Of a DNA stretch of 64,000 nt, positions 10,463-18,375 are shown piece by piece. Made by a program: the position numbers and the translations under genes. Origin of the DNA: SZUA-309 sp050185825 (GTDB taxonomy: Bacteria; Pseudomonadota; Gammaproteobacteria; Pseudomonadales; Azotimanducaceae); contig JBFWZA010000022.1 in NCBI GenBank assembly GCA_050185825.1, positions 26,226 to 90,225 on the forward strand. Direction: 5' to 3'. The notes beneath the pieces are model-generated. The model had not been told where the DNA came from. It ran no database searches and saw nothing but the letters and a program-made list of their open reading frames with translations. The number at the start of each line of letters is the position of its first letter. Positions within the stretch are counted from its first letter, which is position 1.

Positions 10463-11407
10463 CTACTGAATGGCCACCGGGTTGATCACGGCCTGCACGG
10501 CGCCGACGAAACGGGGCTGCCCGAGCACGAACAGAAACTCGTGCACGCCGTCTGCGGCCAGCGCCCGGGTGTCCATGTTCTCGAGGATGTACACGCCGTT
10601 CTTCGCCAGCAGCTCCGGGTGCACCGGGAAGGCGAGGCTCGGGTCCTCGTGCGGAATGACCTCCACCGCCCAGGTGTCCGAGCCGACGGCGACCACGCCG
10701 AGTCCGGCCAGATAGCGGGCACCGTCGACGCCGAGTCCCGGCTCGCCGGCCATGAACTTCGCCTTGTCCGTATCGGCAACGTTCAGCCAGCCGGTGTGGA
10801 ACAGCACCACGTCGCCGGCGCCGATCTTCACTTTCTGCGCCTTCGCCGCGGCCTCGATCTCCGCGCGATTGAAGGCCGCACCGGCAGCCAGGATCGGCTG
10901 CTTCAGATGCTTTGCCATGTCGAGCATCACCCCGCGGGTGACGATGGGCGGCAGCTTGTCCGTGCTGAGCTTGGTCAGCCCCGTCGCGGTGACGAAGTCG
11001 CGGGCGTGGTTGCCGTTGTAGTAGACGTGCTCGAGCCCCATGTGCCCCAGACCATCGATCTGGCTGCCGATGCCCATCCAGGTGATGAGCAGGTCGTCGT
11101 TGCCGGTGGCGCGATCCGCTCCCATCGTCGCACCGGTGCCATCACCGGGCTGCAGCACCGTCAGCGCGTACCGTCGCGGCGGATAGGCCGGTGAGTCCGG
11201 CCCGGTTTCCACCCCGAGCGCATACGTTCTGCCCGTCTTCACCAGGCGCGCGGCTTCCAGCACCTTCTGAGGAGAGAGCTGGTTGATGGCGCCCAGCGTG
11301 TCGTCGGCGCCGTAACGCGACGGATACCAGGCCTCCTCTGCGAGTGCGCCGGCCGCCAGCCCGGTGGCCAGCACGACAGTTGGAACGAACGATAAGATCT
11401 TCTGCAT
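10463..11407 (-). CDS. secreted cyclase-family (kynurenine formamidase-like) hydrolase
   Basis: 314 residues with a signal peptide (A-G-A-L-A cleavage near residue 23). The region I-G-S-Q-I-D-G-L-G-H (about 111-120) corresponds to the H-x-G-T-H-x-D metal-binding motif of the putative cyclase family, with Ser/Gln in place of the first His pair and Asp and His retained. H-T-G-W near residue 200 is also typical. Family members hydrolyse amide or ester-like bonds or act on polyketide-like rings. It is the last gene of an operon with a TonB receptor, thiolase-like, DUF35 and CMD proteins, and the RBS GGGGAG is clear. The export signal suggests periplasmic action on the imported substrate. Confidence 0.8.
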   Translation of the reverse strand: MQKILSFVPTVVLATGLAAGALAEEAWYPSRYGADDTLGAINQLSPQKVLEAARLVKTGRTYALGVETGPDSPAYPPRRYALTVLQPGDGTGATMGADRATGNDDLLITWMGIGSQIDGLGHMGLEHVYYNGNHARDFVTATGLTKLSTDKLPPIVTRGVMLDMAKHLKQPILAAGAAFNRAEIEAAAKAQKVKIGAGDVVLFHTGWLNVADTDKAKFMAGEPGLGVDGARYLAGLGVVAVGSDTWAVEVIPHEDPSLAFPVHPELLAKNGVYILENMDTRALAADGVHEFLFVLGQPRFVGAVQAVINPVAIQ

Positions 11408-11425
11408 GTTTTTCTCCCCGTCGTT

Positions 11426-11989
11426 TCAGGCGAACGGCGCCTTGGCGCCCGCCGGCAGCCCCACCTCGAAGCCGTTCAAAGTCATCGACACGAGCCCGTA
11501 GAAGCCGCAGAGCGCGATCAGCTCCGCCACCCCCGTCTCGCCGAACTGCGTCTTCGCGGCCGCAAACGTCGCATCCGAGAGCTTCCGGTCGTTGTGAATC
11601 TCTCGGGCCAGGGCGTAGGCCGCCACGTCGCCCGGGTCGCTCAGCACGGGGTTTTCACCAGCGCGCAGCGCGGTGATCACGTCCTCCGGCACCCCTGCTT
11701 CCCGGGCCATGGGCTCGTGAGCCCACCACTCGAACTGCGCCTGCCAGAACTGTCCGGTCACCAGGATGGCGAGCTCGATGTAGCGCCGATCCACCGTGGT
11801 GCGGAAACGGAAGAACCCGCCGAGCCCCACCAGGCGCTTACCCATCTCCGGGCTGCGGATCCAGATGTCGAACGGACCGCCGATGTGTCCGTCCACCGGT
11901 TTCACCGGGCGGTTGGCGACCACGTCATCGAAGGCTGCCTGCTGCTCGGCGGTCAGCTCCGCGTAGGTCTTCCTTTCCAGACGGGACAT
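11426..11989 (-). CDS. carboxymuconolactone decarboxylase (AhpD-like) family protein
   Basis: 187 residues from ATG 11989, chosen because a perfect AGGAGG lies five bases upstream; a longer reading would overlap DUF35. The all-helical CMD fold is suggested by R-R-Y-I-E-L-A-I-L-V-T-G followed by W-W-A-H-E-P-M-A-R-E-A-G and the I-x-x-L-R-A-G-E-N-P turn. The Cys-x-x-Cys of AhpD is absent, so peroxidase-linked thiol chemistry is unlikely; decarboxylase or lactone chemistry is possible. It lies 18 bases before the cyclase-family gene and overlaps nothing else. The precise reaction is unknown. Confidence 0.82.
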   Translation of the reverse strand: MSRLERKTYAELTAEQQAAFDDVVANRPVKPVDGHIGGPFDIWIRSPEMGKRLVGLGGFFRFRTTVDRRYIELAILVTGQFWQAQFEWWAHEPMAREAGVPEDVITALRAGENPVLSDPGDVAAYALAREIHNDRKLSDATFAAAKTQFGETGVAELIALCGFYGLVSMTLNGFEVGLPAGAKAPFA

Positions 11990-11999
11990 GCGAACCTCC

Positions 12000-12404
12000 T
12001 CAGGCCGGTTTGAACACGGGCAGCACACCACCATCGGCAAAGCGCTCGAAGGTGACGACCACGGCGTCGCCCACCCGCACGGCCTCCGGGTCCACGTCCA
12101 CCAGGTTGGTCATCACCCGCACACCTTCGGGTAGATCGACCTGGGCAAGCACCAGCGGCAGCCGACCCTGGTGGCGTGGATGGTAGGGCCGCTGCAGCAG
12201 CGCGTGGCTGTATACCGTGCCTCGACCACTGGCGTTCGCCCACTCGATGTCGGCGGAGCCGCAGCCCGTGCAGCGGCTCATGGGGGGAAAGCCCCAGGTG
12301 CCACACGCCGCACAGCGCTGCAGCCGCAGCTTGCCCTTCCGGGCACCCTCGAAAAACGGCGCCGTGGCTTCGGACGGCTCGGGAATCCAGCTCTGCTCGC
12401 TCAT
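12000..12404 (-). CDS. DUF35 Zn-ribbon/OB-fold acyl-CoA-associated protein
   Basis: 134 residues from ATG 12404. The Zn ribbon has four Cys, R-C-A-A-C-G-T-W and S-R-C-T-G-C-G-S (about residues 28-49), followed by an OB fold with G-R-G-T-V-Y-S. DUF35 proteins pair with thiolase-fold enzymes; in steroid side-chain degradation ChsH2 DUF35 domains bind the Ltp2 aldolase. The neighbouring thiolase-like gene lacks the catalytic Cys, which fits that pairing. Two TTG codons at 12440 and 12422, created by an 18-bp repeat, could be alternative starts; none has a strong RBS. Expected to be cytoplasmic. Confidence 0.85.
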   Translation of the reverse strand: MSEQSWIPEPSEATAPFFEGARKGKLRLQRCAACGTWGFPPMSRCTGCGSADIEWANASGRGTVYSHALLQRPYHPRHQGRLPLVLAQVDLPEGVRVMTNLVDVDPEAVRVGDAVVVTFERFADGGVLPVFKPA

Positions 12405-12440
12405 GGCTGCTTTCTCGCTCAAGGCTGTTTTCTCGCTCAA
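12405..12440 (-). repeat. two 18-bp tandem repeats at the DUF35 start
   Basis: On the minus strand TTGAGCGAGAAAACAGCC is followed by the same 18-mer with one change, then a third partial copy beginning with the ATG. Each unit is in frame and carries a potential start codon, so copy number changes would move the N-terminus without a frameshift. Confidence 0.8.
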
Positions 12441-12446
12441 GGCTGC

Positions 12447-13610
12447 TCAAGCCGCGTGCGGCGACAGCAGCAGCGTGGCGTGGTAATTCAGGATGCCGCC
12501 GTTGCCCGTCACCAGAATGAGATCGTTGGGCGCCTGGCGCGCGCCACCCTGGCCGCGGCCCTGAATCACGCCCTCGGTGATCGGCGTCATGCCCCACATG
12601 TAGAAGGACGAGAGCTCACCGCCACCGGTGTTGGTGGGGAGCGACCCGCCCGGGCCCAGCCTGCCGTCCTCGACGAAGGCGCCACCCTCCCCCTTCCCGC
12701 AGAAGCCGTAGTCCTCGAGCGTCACCAGCACCGTGTAGGTGTAGCAGTCGTAGAGCTGACACTGGGTGACGTCGGCCAGTGTCGCGTCCGCCATGGCGAA
12801 GGCTCGCGGTCCTGCCTGAATACCGGGACCGTAGAGCAGCGGGTCGCGGTCCGTGCGGCCCACGTCGTGGTTATGATGCTGCGCCCAACCGCGCACGTAC
12901 ACGGGCGGCTGCGCGAGATCCCGCGCGCGTTCGGCGGTGGTGACAATCACGGCCACGGCCCCATTCGACACCAGGCAGCAGTCGAGCACGTGGAAGGGCT
13001 CCACCACCCAGGGCGAGGCGTGATAATCGTCCATGGTCAGCGGCTCGCGTTTCGTGGCCCGCTCGTTGAAGGCCGCCCACTGGCGCTGGGAGATGGCGAT
13101 CTGGCCGAGCTGCTCCTGCGTGGTGCCGAAGGTGTCCATGTGCCGCTGGGCGCCCATGGCGTACATCGGGATGGCGCCCGCGAAGCCGTAGATGGGATAG
13201 AGGCTCGCCATGGCTTCCGGGCGACTGCGGGTGGCATAGCTGTCACCCGTGCGTTTGCCTTCCTTGAGGGGATCGTCGGCGAACACACAGGCGATGTAGT
13301 CGGCCATGCCGTTCGCCACCGCCATGGCCGCGTACTGCACCATCTGCCCGGCGCTGGAGCCGAAACCCTGCATGAAGGTGAGCACCTTCAGCTCCTCGAG
13401 GCCCAGATGCCGGTGCAGACCCAGGTTGATGTTGTTGGTGGTGCCGGCGTTGATCAGCAGCCCGTCGAGCTGCGACTTCTCGAGCCCCGCGTCGTCGAGG
13501 GCGAGGTGCACGGCTTCCACCGCCAGATCGTTGGCGGACCGGTACACCCGGCCCATCTCCGTGATGCCGAGCCCGCAGATGGCGGCCTTGCCGCTCATGG
13601 GATGCGCCAT
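12447..13610 (-). CDS. thiolase-fold protein lacking the nucleophilic Cys (Ltp2/SCP2-like aldolase candidate)
   Basis: 387 residues from ATG 13610, with AGGT just upstream and only seven bases after the receptor stop. The fold is thiolase/SCP-x: I-C-G-L-G-I-T-E at the N-terminus, G-F-G-S-S-A-G-Q at 82-89, and Q-L-Y-D-C-Y-T-Y-T-V-L near 285. In true thiolases the 82-89 segment carries Cys (C-S-T-G type); here Ser85 takes its place. Cys-less thiolase-fold partners of DUF35, such as Ltp2, catalyse retro-aldol cleavage of a CoA-linked side chain using Tyr residues, and the Y-D-C-Y segment is in the right region. So an aldolase is more likely than a thiolase, though the substrate is unknown. Confidence 0.78.
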   Translation of the reverse strand: MAHPMSGKAAICGLGITEMGRVYRSANDLAVEAVHLALDDAGLEKSQLDGLLINAGTTNNINLGLHRHLGLEELKVLTFMQGFGSSAGQMVQYAAMAVANGMADYIACVFADDPLKEGKRTGDSYATRSRPEAMASLYPIYGFAGAIPMYAMGAQRHMDTFGTTQEQLGQIAISQRQWAAFNERATKREPLTMDDYHASPWVVEPFHVLDCCLVSNGAVAVIVTTAERARDLAQPPVYVRGWAQHHNHDVGRTDRDPLLYGPGIQAGPRAFAMADATLADVTQCQLYDCYTYTVLVTLEDYGFCGKGEGGAFVEDGRLGPGGSLPTNTGGGELSSFYMWGMTPITEGVIQGRGQGGARQAPNDLILVTGNGGILNYHATLLLSPHAA

Positions 13611-13617
13611 GCGGACC

Positions 13618-15987
13618 TCACAGCCCCCAGGCGTAACGGACGCTGGCACCCCACCAGCGGGGCTGGCCGGCATAGCTCTCGTACATGCCGAAGCCGCCCT
13701 GGGTCGGATCGCCCGCCAGGTCGAACACCATCAGCCGATGGCCTTCGTCGAAGACGTTGTCCATGAACACGGAGAGCAGCCAGTCGCCGTCCTCGGTGCC
13801 CCAGGTGACGCGGGCGTTGACGATGGCGTACGCATCTTCCGTGCCGACGGGCGAGTTCTTGAGCTGGAAGTAGTGCTTGCTCATGTAGGTGGCGTCGCCC
13901 TGCACGGACATGATGCCTTTGAGCGCTGACCACTGATAACGGACCATGCCGTTCAGGTTCCACTCCGGGGTGAGCACGGCTTTGCGGTCGATGTCCGTGC
14001 CGTCTGGCCGCGTGAACGCGTCTTCCACGTTGTTGTGCAGCCAGGAGCCGCCGAGCATCAGGTCCAGGCCGTCGGTTGGCGTCGCCTGCAGCTCGAGTTC
14101 CACCCCGTAGGTCTCCGCGTCCGTGTTGAAGACGATGGTGGTCAGGCTGTCCAGGTCGAAGGCCTGGTAGTCGTTGTAGTCGTAATAATAGGCGGCAGCG
14201 TTCAGCCGTGCCCGGCCGTCCGCAAACGTCCACTTGGCGCCCACCTCGTAGGCGTTGAGCACCTCCTCGTCGAAGCGCATCTCCTCCGGCGAGCGGGCAC
14301 CCGCGTAGAAGTCCGTGGCGTCGATGGGGGCATTGTAGCCGCCGGCCTTGATGCCCCGGTTGTAGCTCACGTAGCCGAGCAGGTCGTCGGAGGGGGTCCA
14401 CTCCAGCGCCAGCTTCGCCGTGATGAGGTCGTCCTTGAGCGAGGCGCTGCCCGGATCGCCGACGATGGGGTCGAAGCCGAACGCGGGGCCGCCGGGCAGG
14501 TTCGAGACCTCGTCCGGGCTGTAGGTCCAGATGGCGCCGCCGAGGCCGAGGCCGTCGAGCTCCGCTACGTCGAAGGAGTTGGTGGTCTCGAAGAGCGAGA
14601 AGAACTGCTGGAAGTTCATCTCCTTGTCTTCCACCGACCAGCGCAGACCGGCGGTGGCCCGGAACTGATTGGTGAGCTGGAACTCCATCTGCGCAAAGAG
14701 CGCGTAGGACTTGGTCTTCGTCTCGAACGGATTGAAGAGACCCAGGGTCTCGAGCGACGGGTCGTCCAGACCGAAACCGGGAAAGGCGGCTGCGAAGAAG
14801 TTGGAGGCCGGGCCGCCGTTCATGAAGCTGCCATCGATGTCCAGGTAGTAGGCGCCCACCACCCAGTCCGTCCGCTCCGTGCTGCCGATCAGGCGGATCT
14901 CCTGGGAGAACTGCTCGATGTCCGAGCGCAGCGAGAAGGAGAAGAAATCCCCAGGGCCGGCGTCGGAGTCCTCGATGTAGTCTTTCTCGAGCTCGGAGTA
15001 GTCGGTGATGAACACGAGCTCCATGGTGTCGCCGAGGCCGAAGCTCAGATTGCTGGTGAAGCCCGTGGTGTCGGTCTTGTTGAAGCCTTCGATGTTGATC
15101 GAGCCCTTCAGCAGGTCGCCGTCCGGATCCTGATAGCCTTCCTCGTTACGCGAGTCGCCAACAGCCGTCAGGTCCGGGCCGTCGAAGTCCTCGCCGAGGC
15201 CGGTCACCGGGTTCAGCCGCGCCGAGCCGTGCGACCAGGGGGCAACCTTCACGTCCTGGTTGCCGGCGCGCAGGCTCAGGAGCCACTCCGCCCGATCGTT
15301 GAACTCGAACAGGAGCTGGCCGCGCACGGCCCAGTCGTCGCCGTCATTCAGATCGGGTCCGATCCGGTTCTTGAAGATCGGATCGTGGGTATTGCGCACG
15401 AACGACAGCCGGCCCGAGAGGATCTCCGTGATGCCGCCGCCGATGGCGCCTTCCACCTTCATCTGGTCGTAGTCGCCGTAGGTGCCCTGGATGTAGCCGT
15501 CCGCCTGCTGGCTCGGCTTGCGCGTGATGTAGTGCACCAGACCGCCGGTGGCATTGCGGCCGAACAGGGTGCCCTGTGGTCCGCGCAGCACCTCGATGCG
15601 CTCGAAGTCGAAGAGCTGGAAACCGGCGCCGGAGGCGGCGCTGATGTACACGTCGTCCAGATAGATGGCGACCGGAGATTCCTGGTGGTCGCCGGAGAAG
15701 TCGTTCTGCGCCACGCCGCGGATGTTGGTGAAGAAAGCCGAGGGGCCGTTCGGCTGAATCGTGGTCACCCCGGGCGACATGGCCGTCACCTGCTCGGCAC
15801 TGGTCCAGCCGAGCTGCTCGATCTGATTCCCGGTGAACGCGGAGACGGCAATGCCCACGTCCTGCAGGCTCTCCTCACGCTTCTGGGCCACCACCACGAT
15901 CTCTTCCAGCACCGCGGCCTCGGCACCCGCGAACCAGACCAGCAGCGCCAGCACACCCCAGCGCGATCTCCGAGCAGACGAGCCCAT
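13618..15987 (-). CDS. TonB-dependent outer-membrane receptor
   Basis: 789 residues from ATG 15987, preceded by GGAGGG. Signal peptide to about residue 24, TonB box L-E-E-I-V-V-V-A-Q-K-R, plug domain with V-L-R-G-P-Q-G-T-L-F-G-R-N-A-T-G-G, and a complete barrel ending R-Y-A-W-G-L. It belongs to the large class of receptors found beside catabolic genes in marine and soil proteobacteria. It heads an operon with an aldolase-like protein, DUF35, CMD and cyclase-family genes, all with gaps of 8 to 42 bases. It probably imports the compound that those enzymes degrade; the ligand is not evident. Confidence 0.95.
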   Translation of the reverse strand: MGSSARRSRWGVLALLVWFAGAEAAVLEEIVVVAQKREESLQDVGIAVSAFTGNQIEQLGWTSAEQVTAMSPGVTTIQPNGPSAFFTNIRGVAQNDFSGDHQESPVAIYLDDVYISAASGAGFQLFDFERIEVLRGPQGTLFGRNATGGLVHYITRKPSQQADGYIQGTYGDYDQMKVEGAIGGGITEILSGRLSFVRNTHDPIFKNRIGPDLNDGDDWAVRGQLLFEFNDRAEWLLSLRAGNQDVKVAPWSHGSARLNPVTGLGEDFDGPDLTAVGDSRNEEGYQDPDGDLLKGSINIEGFNKTDTTGFTSNLSFGLGDTMELVFITDYSELEKDYIEDSDAGPGDFFSFSLRSDIEQFSQEIRLIGSTERTDWVVGAYYLDIDGSFMNGGPASNFFAAAFPGFGLDDPSLETLGLFNPFETKTKSYALFAQMEFQLTNQFRATAGLRWSVEDKEMNFQQFFSLFETTNSFDVAELDGLGLGGAIWTYSPDEVSNLPGGPAFGFDPIVGDPGSASLKDDLITAKLALEWTPSDDLLGYVSYNRGIKAGGYNAPIDATDFYAGARSPEEMRFDEEVLNAYEVGAKWTFADGRARLNAAAYYYDYNDYQAFDLDSLTTIVFNTDAETYGVELELQATPTDGLDLMLGGSWLHNNVEDAFTRPDGTDIDRKAVLTPEWNLNGMVRYQWSALKGIMSVQGDATYMSKHYFQLKNSPVGTEDAYAIVNARVTWGTEDGDWLLSVFMDNVFDEGHRLMVFDLAGDPTQGGFGMYESYAGQPRWWGASVRYAWGL

Positions 15988-16041
15988 GTTTCCCTCCATT
16001 CCCCATGCGACTGCCGAGAGCATAGTCCCTAGCGCACCCCG

Positions 16042-16097
16042 ATGTCAGTGGGGATAAGGGCGCCTGACATTGACTTCGACGCTGAATACCGGATAGT
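16042..16097 (+). promoter_or_regulatory. sigma70-like promoter of the amine dehydrogenase cluster with an inverted repeat
   Basis: TTGACT (16070-16075) and GATAGT (16092-16097) are spaced by 16 bases and lie 24 bases before the mauB ATG. Just upstream, ATGTCAG (16042-16048) and CTGACAT (16064-16070) form a 7-bp inverted repeat with centres 22 bases apart, two helical turns, which fits a dimeric regulator. The region also lies between divergent genes. Confidence 0.5.
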
Positions 16098-16121
16098 CGC
16101 GGGTGTACGAGGGAGGACGCG

Positions 16122-17342
16122 ATGGATCGACCACGCTATCAATTCGTTTCCGGAGCCGTTTCCGGAGCCGTTTCCAGCGCCGTTTCCAGCGCCGTGATCC
16201 GGCCCCTGGCCTTGCTGGTCGCCGCAGGCTGCATCGGCCTCGCACCGCCATCGCTTGCCGCCGACTACCCCGAGCCGCTGCCCGCCGAGCCCATCCCGTC
16301 GGTGGCGACCATCCCCACGCCCTACCCGAAGAGCTATGCGCTGGTCCACGACTTCGGCTTCGGCAGTCTCATCGACAGCGCCTTCACGCTGGTGGACGCG
16401 GCGGACGCGAGCTTCAAGGGCATGATGAGTGCCGGCAACTTTGCCACCGCGGTGGTCTCCACCCGGCGCGGCGAGATCTACATCGGCGAAACCTACTACC
16501 GCCACGGCACCCGCGGCGAGCGCTCGGATCTGGTGGCCGTGTACGACATGGAGAACCTGGGCCTGCTGGCGGAGATCGAGATTCCCACGAAGCGGGCCGG
16601 CATCGTCGTCCAGAAGTGGGCCCACGCCATCACCGAGAGCGGCCGCTTCATGCTGGTCTTCAACCTCACGCCGGCCACCTCCGTGTCCGTGGTGGATCTG
16701 GACAGCCGCGCCTTCGTCGGCGAGATCCAGACCGCCGGCTGCAGCCTGGTCTACCCATTGAAAGGTAATGACTTCTTCATGATCTGCGGCGACGGCGCGC
16801 TGCTGAAGATCAGTCTCGACGACTCCGGCAACGTGGTATCCCAGGCGCGCAGTGAGCCCTTCATCGACATCGACGCCGACCCGCTCTCCGAGAAGTCGAC
16901 CCTCGCCGGCGGCACCTGGCAGTTCATCTCCTACCTCGGCGACGTCCAGCCCATCAGCCTGGATGGCGTGCCGGGCACGCGCTGGTCGCTCACCAGCGAT
17001 GACGAGCGCACCGCGAACTGGCGTCCCGCCGGCTGGCACTGGACCGCCGGTCACCCCGATGGGCGTCTGTGGGTTCTCATGACGCCGAACGGCTACGATG
17101 GCAGCCACAAGGATCCGGCGCCGGAGGCTTGGCTCTTCAACGCGCAGAGCCAGCAGCGGCTGGCCCGCATCGCCCTGAAGGTACCGGCGCTCAGCATCGA
17201 CGTGACGCTGGAGCAGAAGCCGCGGTTGCTGGTGGTGAACGCCGAGGGCGCGCTCGATGTCTACGACGCTGCCAGTGGCGAGCACCAGCGCACGATCTAC
17301 GACCTGGGCGCCTCGCCGTACCAGGTCCACCGGATGCCGTAG
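16122..17342 (+). CDS. mauB: TTQ amine dehydrogenase heavy (beta-propeller) subunit, MauB/AauB-like
   Basis: 406 residues, the usual size. A long N-terminal leader (to about residue 46, ending S-L-A-A) is exported to the periplasm, followed by the seven-bladed propeller region typical of methylamine or aromatic amine dehydrogenase heavy chains, with W-A-H-A-I-T-E and W-H-W-T-A-G-H-P-D-G-R segments and terminal P-Y-Q-V-H-R-M-P. It forms a heterotetramer with the TTQ-bearing light subunit encoded 10 bases downstream. The leader contains a four-fold repeat of S-G/S-A-V from a 12-bp tandem DNA repeat, which is unusual. The amine substrate is undetermined. Confidence 0.9.
   Translation: MDRPRYQFVSGAVSGAVSSAVSSAVIRPLALLVAAGCIGLAPPSLAADYPEPLPAEPIPSVATIPTPYPKSYALVHDFGFGSLIDSAFTLVDAADASFKGMMSAGNFATAVVSTRRGEIYIGETYYRHGTRGERSDLVAVYDMENLGLLAEIEIPTKRAGIVVQKWAHAITESGRFMLVFNLTPATSVSVVDLDSRAFVGEIQTAGCSLVYPLKGNDFFMICGDGALLKISLDDSGNVVSQARSEPFIDIDADPLSEKSTLAGGTWQFISYLGDVQPISLDGVPGTRWSLTSDDERTANWRPAGWHWTAGHPDGRLWVLMTPNGYDGSHKDPAPEAWLFNAQSQQRLARIALKVPALSIDVTLEQKPRLLVVNAEGALDVYDAASGEHQRTIYDLGASPYQVHRMP
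16146..16193 (+). repeat. four 12-bp tandem repeats in the mauB leader
   Basis: GTTTCCGGAGCC twice then GTTTCCAGCGCC twice, in frame with mauB; each unit encodes V-S-G/S-A just before the hydrophobic core of the signal peptide. Copy number can change by four residues without a frameshift. Confidence 0.9.
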
Positions 17343-17352
17343 GAGACCCAGA

Positions 17353-17895
17353 ATGAAGTGGCTCGACCGACTGACGGAAACCACCACCCGCAACATCGCC
17401 CACCACAGCAGCCGACGGAGCTTTCTCGGCCGCTTCGGCGCCGTGCTGGTGGGCACCGCCGCCACCATTCCGCTGCTGCCGGTGGCCCGCGCCAGCACTG
17501 CCGTCGGCGCCGCCCGGGTGCCGCCACAGACCACCGGCAACCCGCAGGATCCCGGCGACCCGACCCAGTGCGACTACTGGCGCTACTGCGCCATCGACGG
17601 CTATCTCTGCAGCTGCTGCGGCGGCACGCACAATACCTGCCCGCCCGGCACCGAGATGTCACCGCTCACCTGGATCGGCACCTGCCGGAACCCGGCGGAC
17701 GGGCGCAACTACATCATTTCCTACAACGACTGCTGCGGTAAGGGCGACTGCGGCCGCTGCCTGTGCAACCGCAACGAAGGTGACAAGCCGGTCTACCGCC
17801 CGCAGAAGAACAACGACATCGACTGGTGCCTGGGCACCACCAACAACGTCTACAACTGCTCCACCGCCGTGCTGCTCGGCGTGGCGACGGAGTAA
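17353..17895 (+). CDS. mauA: TTQ amine dehydrogenase light subunit, MauA/AauA-like
   Basis: 180 residues. A twin-arginine leader (S-R-R-S-F-L-G near 20-26) exports it folded. The Cys-rich core is unmistakable: C-D-Y-W-R-Y-C, C-P-P-G-T-E, T-W-I-G-T-C, Y-N-D-C-C-G-K and D-W-C-L-G. Trp107 and Trp158 are the positions that become crosslinked tryptophan tryptophylquinone. Details (W-I-G-T-C, Y-N-D-C-C-G-K, C-G-R-C) resemble aromatic amine dehydrogenase; V-Y-R-P resembles methylamine dehydrogenase. It oxidises primary amines to aldehydes and passes electrons to a c-type cytochrome or cupredoxin. ATG 17353 has GGAG seven bases upstream. Confidence 0.96.
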   Translation: MKWLDRLTETTTRNIAHHSSRRSFLGRFGAVLVGTAATIPLLPVARASTAVGAARVPPQTTGNPQDPGDPTQCDYWRYCAIDGYLCSCCGGTHNTCPPGTEMSPLTWIGTCRNPADGRNYIISYNDCCGKGDCGRCLCNRNEGDKPVYRPQKNNDIDWCLGTTNNVYNCSTAVLLGVATE

Positions 17896-17899
17896 CGGA

Positions 17900-18364
17900 T
17901 TGCCGCGGCACCCTGAGTCGTATGTGATCTGTCTGCTCGCAGCCGCCCTGATCTCAGCTACGACTGTGGCCGACACCGCGCCGTCCGACCCAGATGGGCA
18001 AACGGCCTATCTCACCCACTGCGGCGCCTGCCATCTGGAAGACGGCCAAGGAGTGCCTTCGGCCTTTCCACCGCTCGACGAGCGGCTCGGCCGGTGGGCG
18101 GCCACCGAGACAGGGCGCGACTATCTGGTCAGCGCTGTCAGCAATGGCCTCTTCGGCCTCATCCAGGTGCACGGAATTCAATACGCAGGCGCTATGCCGC
18201 AGATGAAGCACATCGATGACGGCGAGATCGCCGCTGCCCTTACCTACGCCGTGCAGACGTTTGGGAGCTCTGTGGAAGCAGCACCGTTCACCGCGGGTGA
18301 GCTCGCGAGCCGGCGTGTTCGCCTCGGCAACGTCCAGAGCCGGACGCTGCGGCCCGCCGACTGA
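17900..18364 (+). CDS. small periplasmic cytochrome c in the amine dehydrogenase cluster
   Basis: About 154 residues. The heme motif C-G-A-C-H follows a signal peptide (V-I-C-L-L-A-A-A-L-I-S-A), and a later Met in Y-A-G-A-M-P-Q-M is the likely second iron ligand. No ATG gives the complete leader; TTG at 17900, with GGAG seven bases upstream and four bases after the mauA stop, is the best start, GTG 17924 the alternative. Its place between mauA and mauE suggests that it accepts electrons from TTQ. Aromatic amine dehydrogenase clusters also carry a small monoheme cytochrome gene. The start choice is less sure than the product. Confidence 0.82.
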   Translation: MPRHPESYVICLLAAALISATTVADTAPSDPDGQTAYLTHCGACHLEDGQGVPSAFPPLDERLGRWAATETGRDYLVSAVSNGLFGLIQVHGIQYAGAMPQMKHIDDGEIAAALTYAVQTFGSSVEAAPFTAGELASRRVRLGNVQSRTLRPAD

Positions 18365-18375
18365 GGGACGACCAG

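Noticed and set aside
12447..13610. Ordinary acetyl-CoA acetyltransferase
   Set aside because: The catalytic Cys position is Ser85 and a DUF35 partner is adjacent, both favouring an aldolase or other non-thiolase role.
14035..16032. Long open frame on the + strand opposite the second TonB receptor
   Set aside because: It is antisense to a well-supported receptor in GC-rich DNA, is Arg/Gly/Val-rich and has no domain.
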